A stretch of 8,032 nt of DNA, taken from Candidatus Poribacteria bacterium. Its GTDB lineage: Bacteria; Poribacteria; WGA-4E; WGA-3G. The DNA is taken from contig JAPPMR010000581.1 of assembly GCA_028818995.1 (NCBI GenBank), forward strand, positions 1-8,032. Reading direction: 5' to 3'. Positions 1-5,121 of the stretch are shown in pieces. How positions within the stretch are numbered: the first letter of the stretch is position 1; every line of letters starts with the position of its first letter. Made by a program: the position numbers and the translations under genes. Under the pieces are notes generated by a model that searched no databases, had not been told where the DNA came from, and saw only the letters and a program-made list of their open reading frames with translations.

Positions 1-136
1 TATATAACATTAACGGAATAGCAAAAAAGCATCGAAAAATTTGAAAACTAAATACCCCTGTGTTTGTAGTCAGGTGGTTGCTTTCGGTAGATGTGATTAT
101 CCCTTACCACGGGAATAGATGTTAATGGAGAAAAAT

Positions 137-1204
137 ATGTCATATTCGTTTATAAATCGTTTTAGTTCGTACAATATGTCGAAAAAGTATATCCTATTGG
201 GATTTCTCTTTCTCACCATTTTTATGTGTGGTTGCGTCGATCAGAAGAATCAACTAAACATTTTTACTTGGTCAGAATACGTAAGTGACGAGATTCGGTC
301 AGGATTTGAGGAAGAGTTCGGTGTGCATGTCGTTGTAGATACTTACGGTTCCAACGAAGATCTGCTCGCTAAAATATCGGTTGGTGCTACAGGTTATGAC
401 ATCATTATGCCGTCAGATTATATGGTTTCTATCATGGTAAAGGAAAATCTGTTAGCAGAACTGAATCGTGACAACATCCCTAACTTTCAGAACATCAGTC
501 CACTTTTTCTCGGTAAGTACTACGATCCAGAAAACCGCTATTCTGTGCCATATACCTTCGGCACTGCAGGTATCGCCTACGATTCATCTAAGGTTTCACC
601 TGATCCTGAAAGTTGGGCAGTGCTCTGGAATGAAAAATATAAAAATCAATTCAGTATGCTTGATGACCAACGTGAGACACTTGGCGCCGCCTTTAAACTT
701 CTCGGATATAGCATCAATACAACCGATCCTGTACAACTGAGGCAAGCAAAAGAGAAACTAATTGAACAGAAACCATTCGTTAAACAATACAAGAGCGAAG
801 CTGAAGAGTTGCTTATTGCGGGTGATGTCATTATGGCGCATTGCTGGAGTGGCGACGCGTTTCGCGCTGCAGAGGAACGTCCTTCCATCCGTTATGTGAT
901 TCCAAAAGAAGGGTCAAGCCAATTTATTGACACTGTCTGTATTCCAAAATCCGCTCCTCATAAAGATCTCGCCGAAAAGTTTATCAATTATCTCCTTCGT
1001 CCAGAGGTCAATGCCAAAATTACGACTTTTACGAAATATGGCACTTGTGTGCCAGCTGCGAAGGAACACTTGCCAGAAGATCTGCAGAAGCATAAATTCA
1101 TCTATCCCCCAGCAAAAGTTATGGAATCACTTGAATGGTTGAAAGATCAAGGTGAGTTTACACAACAATACAGCCGCGCATGGGACAAAATAAAGGCGAA
1201 ATAA
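137..1204 (+). CDS. potD: PotD-like spermidine/putrescine-binding lipoprotein of an ABC transporter
   Basis: This is the extracytoplasmic substrate-binding protein of a polyamine ABC importer. The ATG at 137 (355 aa) is preferred because GGAG lies six bases before it; in-frame ATGs at 119, 125 and 176 lack such a site. The N-terminus has a basic segment, a hydrophobic stretch (about 18-30) and a lipobox-like MCGC with Cys33, so it is probably a lipoprotein, although Met at -3 is not ideal. The mature part reads as a periplasmic-binding fold. From memory of E. coli PotD, ligand positions are retained: Trp45 and Tyr48 in FTWSEYV, Asp177 and Glu180 in LDDQRE, Trp237 in HCWSGDAF and Asp265 in FID. 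E. coli Trp255 is replaced by Phe263. The motif NTTDP and the block INYLLRPEV also match the family. No permease or ATPase gene is adjacent in the window, though upstream genes lie outside it. Family is confident; the exact polyamine is not. Confidence 0.93.
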   Translation: MSYSFINRFSSYNMSKKYILLGFLFLTIFMCGCVDQKNQLNIFTWSEYVSDEIRSGFEEEFGVHVVVDTYGSNEDLLAKISVGATGYDIIMPSDYMVSIMVKENLLAELNRDNIPNFQNISPLFLGKYYDPENRYSVPYTFGTAGIAYDSSKVSPDPESWAVLWNEKYKNQFSMLDDQRETLGAAFKLLGYSINTTDPVQLRQAKEKLIEQKPFVKQYKSEAEELLIAGDVIMAHCWSGDAFRAAEERPSIRYVIPKEGSSQFIDTVCIPKSAPHKDLAEKFINYLLRPEVNAKITTFTKYGTCVPAAKEHLPEDLQKHKFIYPPAKVMESLEWLKDQGEFTQQYSRAWDKIKAK

Positions 1205-1209
1205 ATCAG

Positions 1210-1260
1210 AATCTAATCCATGAAATATTTATGGAGTGCTTTGTTAGATTGACTCTTTTT
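1210..1260 (+). terminator. possible imperfect intrinsic terminator after potD
   Basis: AATCTAA at 1210-1216 pairs with TTAGATT at 1244-1250, and inside it TCCAT at 1217-1221 pairs with ATGGA at 1231-1235, leaving an asymmetric 8-base bulge. Five T residues follow at 1256-1260. It begins six bases after the potD stop. The stem is AT-rich and bulged and the T run is five bases away, so this is weaker than a textbook terminator. Confidence 0.35.
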
Positions 1261-1285
1261 GTGCCCTCCCACGATGTTTTGTAGC

Positions 1286-1350
1286 TACCTATTTTATTCC
1301 TCCCCTTTTCTTGAAGAAAACCCACCCTATATACAACTATAAAATAGGTA
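1286..1350. repeat. 12-bp inverted repeat enclosing a second palindrome
   Basis: TACCTATTTTAT at 1286-1297 is the exact reverse complement of ATAAAATAGGTA at 1339-1350. Between the arms lies TTTTCTTGAAGAAAA at 1306-1320, itself palindromic about its central G. There is no T tail typical of a terminator after either arm and no coding potential. It could be a folded 3' region of the potD transcript, a small mobile-element relic or a protein-binding site; the sequence does not decide. Confidence 0.6.
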
Positions 1351-1371
1351 AGTAAGTTTTAGAATTAACGG

Positions 1372-1458
1372 CACATTTTGAGATGTAGGAGCGAACTCCG
1401 ATTCTCGACTATCAGTGTGGTTCGTCGCGATTCGCAGATCGCTCCTACAGAAAATGTG
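1372..1458. repeat. TGTAGGAGCGA inverted-repeat element (REP/MITE-like)
   Basis: This 87-base element has two-part arms. CACATTTT (1372-1379) pairs with AAAATGTG (1451-1458). TGTAGGAGCGA (1384-1394) pairs with TCGCTCCTACA (1439-1449). The arm segments are separated by GAGA on the left and a single G on the right. The 44-base centre is more GC-rich than the surrounding DNA. A half copy of the core, TGTAGGAGC, occurs at 4908-4916. I recall such GTAGGAGCGA repeats between genes in Poribacteria contigs, but that is memory, not a search. It has no room for a transposase, so it would be non-autonomous or a structural repeat. Confidence 0.75.
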
Positions 1459-1475
1459 TATCTTTATTTTTTAAG

Positions 1476-1531
1476 TTCACTATAATACCATTTCAAAAAA
1501 TAACTGCTCTTAAAGAAATAGGCTGTTCGTA
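1476..1531 (+). repeat. dispersed repeat, copy A
   Basis: This aligns with 4387-4444 at 46 of 58 columns with two one-base gaps. The best conserved core is AAAGAAATAGGC, followed by GTT and GTA. Both copies carry a -10-like hexamer (TATAAT at 1481-1486 here, TATAGT at 4393-4398), and both have a run of six A followed by TAAC. No good -35 box lies at the right distance here, so promoter activity is uncertain. The copy lies 110 bases before the start of the membrane protein gene and could be part of its upstream region. Confidence 0.6.
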
Positions 1532-1640
1532 GTCGAGCAATTCATTGCGCCTCTTACATTTCATCTCAAAAGAGAAAATTATTTATAGAATTTGGTATAA
1601 GTCTATCCACATTAAGTGTATTTTAAAGAGGGGTACCCAC

Positions 1641-2513
1641 ATGAAAGTTTGGTATACGCTGAAATTTCAGTTTCGGAATCCGTTAGTTATTCCTATTCAT
1701 ATTGCAACATGGATTTTGTCGTTTTTTCTATTTGATGTTGTAACTGGTAGCAAGATAAATAACGCATTTCAGTTTATTCTTGATGAAATACTTGTATTTA
1801 TTGTTCTTGGCTTTATTACCAGTTACCGAGAGACGAGAGGAAAACTAACAAGTATTGCTACGACACAGCAAAATTGGATGAATTGGTCTGACAATCAACA
1901 ACAACATATATCTAATGATCAGAATATAGAAATGTCTCTTCTATCTGAATACCCACGTTTAACTTCATTCTTGACAACAGTTAAAAACACTGTTGTTGAA
2001 ATGTTTCGTAATCCTCTATTATATGTCTTTCATTTTATCTGTTGGAATTTTGTATTTATTTTGGGAACATTGTTAGATGACGGTATGCAGTATACCATAA
2101 GAGAAGAATGGCCTATGGAGGTATTTCAAATTATCGACTATGTTGTATCTGATATGAAACATGAGTTCTTTTATGGGTTAGTTGTGATTCTAATATTCGC
2201 ATTTATAACCAGTACACAAGAGGCTAAAGGAAAAGTTCAAGGAATTGTAAAAGAACAGCAGCAATGGTCAAAATGGTATGAACGACAAAATAACGCTGTT
2301 GCATCTGGAAAGACTATTGAAGATTCCCCTTCTCTCATTACAAACGAAACCGGACAATTATTTGTAATTCGGACGCCGGTTTATACCATCATACATGTTT
2401 TTGTTGTTGTGGTGCTTTGCTTAATATTAGCTGTCCAACTCATTCTAATTACAGACTGGAGTGGTATTAAGTTTCTTGGTTGGATTGTGCTGCTCGTTCT
2501 CCTAATCCACTAA
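1641..2513 (+). CDS. multi-pass membrane protein with internal repeats, unknown function
   Basis: The ATG at 1641 is chosen (290 aa) because AAAGAGGGG at 1625-1633 sits seven bases before it; the frame is open back to a TTG at 1545 but that stretch has no ribosome site. The protein is made of repeats. Unit 1 (about 11-90) and unit 2 (about 122-216) share FRNPL, a His five residues later, a Trp four after that, then FITS, Glu, GK, and a cytoplasmic-looking QQxW..W tail. A third partial unit starts at 243 with RTPVYTIIH and stops after its hydrophobic part. Hydrophobic segments near 15-31, 46-60, 127-143, 175-190, 247-270 and 276-290 suggest three hairpins of two membrane spans each. The Gln-rich tails may form short coiled coils. 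I do not recognise the family. It converges with the TolB-like gene across a 75-base gap. There is no catalytic motif I can see. Confidence 0.85.
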   Translation: MKVWYTLKFQFRNPLVIPIHIATWILSFFLFDVVTGSKINNAFQFILDEILVFIVLGFITSYRETRGKLTSIATTQQNWMNWSDNQQQHISNDQNIEMSLLSEYPRLTSFLTTVKNTVVEMFRNPLLYVFHFICWNFVFILGTLLDDGMQYTIREEWPMEVFQIIDYVVSDMKHEFFYGLVVILIFAFITSTQEAKGKVQGIVKEQQQWSKWYERQNNAVASGKTIEDSPSLITNETGQLFVIRTPVYTIIHVFVVVVLCLILAVQLILITDWSGIKFLGWIVLLVLLIH

Positions 2514-2588
2514 AGTCAGATAATGGTGTGGTCATTGACCGTAAAACAGGTGGAATAGTATACCCCTGGTCGAGAATGTGGCTTTCCT

Positions 2589-3572
2589 TCAAAACTTCTT
2601 GAGTTCTCCCCACCGAACCGTGAGTTTACCTGCAGGTGTAACTGCAAGTGCCGAATCTCTTATCCAATCCATAGAACCTTCGTTACGCCTCGGTGTGTTT
2701 GTGAGAATGGTAATCTCATCTGTAGCAAGCGTATATTTAAAAATATCGCTCTGCCCGCCATCCGGGGCATTATAGTTTTCTGTCGCGAGAATAAGCACAT
2801 GCTGAGTCCCCATCCAACACGCACCGTTTATGTACCATTTTTCATGCCGTGGCATTACAAGTTCTCTGGAGGAGATTCCGCTCACAACATTGTGTATAAC
2901 AATTCTATTTTTAATAAGTACTCGACCATTGTATTTATCTTCGCAATATAGTAGCAGTTTTCTGTCGGGGGACCAATCGAGAGAATATAGGGTTAAGTCA
3001 TCATATTTTGTAATACGACGTGGGTTCTTACCGTCTGGATTCACAGTGTAGATAGCTTCTTGAAAAGGATTACTCTTTGTTACGATATAAGCGATTCTTT
3101 TCCCATCAGGGGACCATGATGCGCTTCCCGTGTGCTGATCTTTAATAATAGAACGAGTAAGTTCGCGCACTTCTCGCGTCTCAATATCAATGATATGAAT
3201 ACTCCAACGATCACCGCTTCGCGTACTTGAAAATGCAAGGTGTTGACTGTCGGAGGACCAACTATGGTTTGCATCAAGTCCAGTGTAGGTGGTGAGTTGT
3301 CGCTCCTGTGTGCCATCCAGGTTCATAAGGAAGATATCATGATTCTGTTCATTAGTTTCTCTGGGTTGTTGGCGTTCAAATGCAATGGACCTCCCATCGG
3401 GTGCCCACCGTGGTAGTCCATCAAAGACATCATTGAATGTCAATCTTTGCACGTTACCGCTGTCATCGTCCATCTTATAGATTTCCCAACCAGACATAAA
3501 CACAATTTTAGCAGTGGCGAAGGGAACAAAACATAACAAGAAAATCGTGCTGAAAATTGAAATATAACGCAT
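2589..3572 (-). CDS. secreted TolB-like (PD40/WD40-like) six-bladed beta-propeller protein
   Basis: This 327-aa protein begins with a signal peptide (hydrophobic 3-19, likely cleavage after ATA at 19-21), so it acts in the periplasm or outside. AAAGGAG lies seven bases before the ATG. It has about six blade units, each marked by a Trp-centred motif: WAPDG (56-60), WSSDS (105), WSPDG (153-157), WSPD (200), and degenerate versions at Trp253 and Trp303. Each is followed by a hydrophobic strand (IAF, LAF, IAY, LLY, LIL, LAV). NPDGKNPRRIT and NLDGTQERQLT are typical TolB/PD40 strand ends. It lacks the N-terminal domain of true TolB and has no Tol-Pal neighbours, so it should not be called TolB; a surface binding or scaffold role is inference. 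The tail KLTVRWGELKKF falls outside the propeller. It may be cotranscribed with the broken gene 97 bases upstream. Confidence 0.88.
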   Translation of the reverse strand: MRYISIFSTIFLLCFVPFATAKIVFMSGWEIYKMDDDSGNVQRLTFNDVFDGLPRWAPDGRSIAFERQQPRETNEQNHDIFLMNLDGTQERQLTTYTGLDANHSWSSDSQHLAFSSTRSGDRWSIHIIDIETREVRELTRSIIKDQHTGSASWSPDGKRIAYIVTKSNPFQEAIYTVNPDGKNPRRITKYDDLTLYSLDWSPDRKLLLYCEDKYNGRVLIKNRIVIHNVVSGISSRELVMPRHEKWYINGACWMGTQHVLILATENYNAPDGGQSDIFKYTLATDEITILTNTPRRNEGSMDWIRDSALAVTPAGKLTVRWGELKKF

Positions 3573-3598
3573 AGTATTTCTCCTTTAGATGAATGGTG

Positions 3599-3636
3599 TG
3601 TCTCTCTTCACGTGCTACGAGAGGTAAAGAGAGACA
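3599..3636. repeat. 10-bp perfect hairpin between the two reverse-strand genes
   Basis: TGTCTCTCTT at 3599-3608 pairs exactly with AAGAGAGACA at 3627-3636, leaving an 18-base loop that contains CACGTG. It lies in the 97-base gap upstream of the propeller gene. No T run follows it on the reverse strand, so it is not a standard terminator. It may be an mRNA-stabilising or processing structure between cotranscribed genes, or an operator. Confidence 0.5.
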
Positions 3637-3669
3637 TTGAATTGAAAGGTCTTGAAAACCGAAATTTTA

Positions 3670-4223
3670 TTATGGTGGTGGGGAATGCCTAAAGTTAACA
3701 CTGTTTACACAGTCCTTCCAAGAGTGCTTCTTATTACCATTAGGTCCGAAATATACATCAAGACGGGTAGTCGCCGACATATTATACTCTTTCCCTGCTC
3801 TGGGTGCCTGTAGATTGTGTACATTCACCCAGAGCGTCTCGGAGTCCTCAAGCGGGACTGGCATAGCTTGTGTCTCCGGATCATATTCAGGTAACGTCCC
3901 CCATATACCGGCGTTTCGGCGAAAAATTGATGTTGCCAATCATCAATAAAAAGCCGAAATTTCCAGTAGGCATCGAATTCATCATTCTCATGATAACTCT
4001 CCGCATAGATGGAATGGTCACTTGAAATGTAGGCTTGCCCGAGCACCCCGAAAGGCCAATAAGTAAGATTACCTACCGATGCGGAACCGTAAATCCAATC
4101 TATACCAGTAGTAAACCATCCTGAATCCTGTAGTCCTTCCGCGGGGCAATGCGCGAATACGTTCCCTAATCCACTTCCCATTAATAACACGATTATACCG
4201 TAAATAACAAACTTATTATACAT
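3670..4223 (-). pseudogene. small secreted protein gene with a one-base frameshift, unknown function
   Basis: Two overlapping reverse-strand reading frames together make one protein of about 184 aa. The first part has a good signal peptide (start at 4223, preceded by GAGGT six bases away; cleavage probably after NVFA, before HCPAEGL) and then an aromatic-rich region (WIYGSASVGNLTYWPF, YWKFRLFIDDWQHQF). This frame then runs into a basic, low-quality tail ending at 3825. The second frame continues sensibly from about 3928 (RRNAGIWGTLPEY, ETLWVNVHNLQAP) to a TAA at 3670. The switch falls at a run of five T on the coding strand (AAAAA near 3923-3927). One extra T would join HQF to FRRNAG exactly. 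The run is not a classic -1 slippery heptamer (the base before TTT TTC is A), so a deletion or sequencing error is likelier than programmed frameshifting. I recognise no family. Confidence 0.7.
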
Positions 4224-4242
4224 CATAAACCTCATTTTTTGT

Positions 4243-4248
4243 ATTATA
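4243..4248 (-). promoter_or_regulatory. possible -10 box for the reverse-strand secreted protein gene
   Basis: On the reverse strand this reads TATAAT, a perfect -10 hexamer, about 20 bases before the start at 4223 with the GAGGT ribosome site between. The expected -35 position (about 4266-4272) is poor. The predicted leader would be only about a dozen bases. Isolated -10 matches are common in DNA this AT-rich. Confidence 0.35.
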
Positions 4249-4278
4249 TATTGTGATGTTTTTTATAACTAATGGTTG

Positions 4279-4316
4279 AGCAGGCTGTACGAACCCTCTG
4301 AATCGCGCAGCTTGCT
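4279..4316. repeat. GC-rich hairpin upstream of the secreted protein gene
   Basis: AGCAGGCTG at 4279-4287 pairs with CAGCTTGCT at 4308-4316 over nine positions, one of them a G-T wobble. The loop of 20 bases includes GGGTTCG when read on the reverse strand. It stands out as GC-rich inside very AT-rich DNA, which suggests an inserted or conserved element rather than background. It lies upstream of the possible -10 box at 4243, so it would not be in that transcript. Confidence 0.45.
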
Positions 4317-4386
4317 ACTAACTTTTATACGATAACATTTTGCAAAAAAAAATCAAGTAATATATTGTCCTGTGTTTTTGGTATAC

Positions 4387-4444
4387 TTGACATATAGTGC
4401 CATGTCTAAAAAATAACGTCACTGAAAGAAATAGGCCGTTTGTA
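4387..4444 (+). repeat. dispersed repeat, copy B
   Basis: This is the second copy of the element at 1476-1531 (46 of 58 aligned columns identical). It begins with a perfect -35 consensus TTGACA at 4387-4392, where copy A has TTCAC. The best -10 at 16 bases is AAAAAT (4409-4414), so promoter activity here is only possible. From here to 4610 I see no gene: an 83-codon forward frame from 4397 overlaps the repeat and lacks a ribosome site. Confidence 0.6.
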
Positions 4445-4610
4445 AATGATTTCTTTCTTTACCAAGACTCCAAAAAATTGCCTCAACCCACCAAGCTGAC
4501 AACAAAATGCACACGCATCCAAGAGGCAAAAAACGTATCAACTCCAACCTTTTCTGCAAACTTATTGTCAATATATTGGATATCTATTGTTCCTAACGCC
4601 ACAAACACCT

Positions 4611-4638
4611 TTGATCACCACACAGAACATAGTATAAT
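4611..4638 (+). promoter_or_regulatory. sigma-70 type promoter TTGATC-16-TATAAT
   Basis: TTGATC at 4611-4616 and a perfect TATAAT at 4633-4638 are separated by 16 bases. A start of transcription six to eight bases downstream would fall at about 4644-4646, on or next to the ATG at 4645. A transcript from here would either be leaderless for the small ORF or be a noncoding or leader RNA reading toward the sulfatase operon. Confidence 0.45.
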
Positions 4639-4644
4639 ATCAAT

Positions 4645-4878
4645 ATGAAAAGAGAAAACCAATCCCCAAACACACCGAAAATCGAAAGTAACTCTCTAAA
4701 TGCATTGATGACAACGCGAAACATATTAAAATATCTCCGGCAAAAGGAAACCCGTGTTCCTCAACGCAATGAAAATATAAAAATAATTTCAGAATTCAGA
4801 AAAATGCCTATAAACTTATACAGCGACTGGTTTTATAGCAAATTTAGAAATCATACCGTACGGTATGATTTTAAGTAA
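4645..4878 (+). CDS. doubtful small basic protein, possibly leaderless
   Basis: This is a 77-aa open frame with no Shine-Dalgarno sequence, but the promoter at 4611-4638 would begin transcription about at its ATG, which would make a leaderless message. The product would be polar and basic (many Lys, Arg and Asn), with a possible amphipathic stretch around NALMTTRNILKYLRQ and an aromatic C-terminal part (LYSDWFYSKF). Its last codons run through the perfect palindrome at 4848-4871, which argues that the frame may be accidental. I see no family match. The surrounding DNA is AT-rich and the codons are not distinctive. Confidence 0.22.
   Translation: MKRENQSPNTPKIESNSLNALMTTRNILKYLRQKETRVPQRNENIKIISEFRKMPINLYSDWFYSKFRNHTVRYDFK
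4848..4871. promoter_or_regulatory. perfect 24-bp palindrome, candidate operator
   Basis: The half site AAATCATACCGT is followed directly by its exact reverse complement, with no spacer. The centre TACCGTACGGTA has the look of sites bound by homodimeric helix-turn-helix regulators such as the TetR family, but no regulator gene is in the window. It lies 125 bases upstream of the -35 box of the sulfatase operon. As RNA it could also fold into a 10-bp stem with a GTAC loop followed by a short T run, so a terminator role is an alternative. Confidence 0.6.
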
Positions 4879-4889
4879 TAATGATCTCC

Positions 4890-4940
4890 AAATCACGACC
4901 TGCAATCTGTAGGAGCAATCTCTAAACCACGATTTTGCAA
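4890..4940. repeat. half copy of TGTAGGAGC element flanked by a short direct repeat
   Basis: TGTAGGAGC at 4908-4916 matches nine bases of the arm of the element at 1372-1458, but no matching inverted arm follows. It lies between two related segments, AAATCACGACCTGCAA (4890-4905) and AAACCACGATTTTGCAA (4924-4940), an imperfect direct repeat. It is probably a degenerate or variant member of the same intergenic repeat family. Confidence 0.45.
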
Positions 4941-4995
4941 CTAAAACGGATAATAAGACAAAAATTGAATGCCTCTAAACAAAGATTAAAAAAGA

Positions 4996-5024
4996 TTGAC
5001 TCCTAAAGTAAAAATGGATATTAT
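4996..5024 (+). promoter_or_regulatory. sigma-70 type promoter of the sulfatase operon
   Basis: TTGACT at 4996-5001 and TATTAT at 5019-5024 are separated by the optimal 17 bases, each one mismatch from consensus. Transcription would begin near 5031, giving a leader of about 90 bases before the TTG start of the sulfatase. The -10 lies in a tandem direct repeat, ATGGATATTATA (5014-5025) then ATGGATACTATA (5025-5036), period 11 with one mismatch. This could be a regulator site or provide a second, shifted -10. Confidence 0.65.
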
Positions 5025-5121
5025 ATGGATACTATACCTCAAATAAGAGTTATCTGAAGACGCAAATTAGACATCCGTAACATCATTTTCAAATATCTTT
5101 TGATACGTAAAGGAGCCGCAA

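Noticed and set aside
1..44. Possible end of an upstream gene (frame ending NGIAKKHRKI then TGA at 42-44)
   Set aside because: Fourteen codons are too few to identify a protein, and a different frame also ends in a stop nearby; it cannot be told from intergenic sequence.
41..100. Promoter for potD (TTGAAA at 41-46, GATTAT at 95-100)
   Set aside because: The two elements are not at a usable spacing from each other and no good partner box exists for either.
2530..2540. GGTCATTGACC palindrome between the convergent genes
   Set aside because: Five-base arms around one base are expected by chance in 8 kb, and no T run makes it a terminator.
3923..3927. Programmed -1 frameshift in the secreted protein gene
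   Set aside because: The 0-frame codons TTT TTC are preceded by A rather than T, so the P-site tRNA would mispair after slipping; a lost base explains it better.
4486..4612. Reverse-strand frame of about 42 codons beginning GTG (VFVALGTIDIQYIDNK...)
   Set aside because: It reads plausibly but is short, has no convincing ribosome site or signature, and its length is not unusual by chance.
4397..4648. 83-codon forward open frame
   Set aside because: It starts inside the dispersed repeat, has no ribosome binding site, and its sequence looks like translated AT-rich noncoding DNA.
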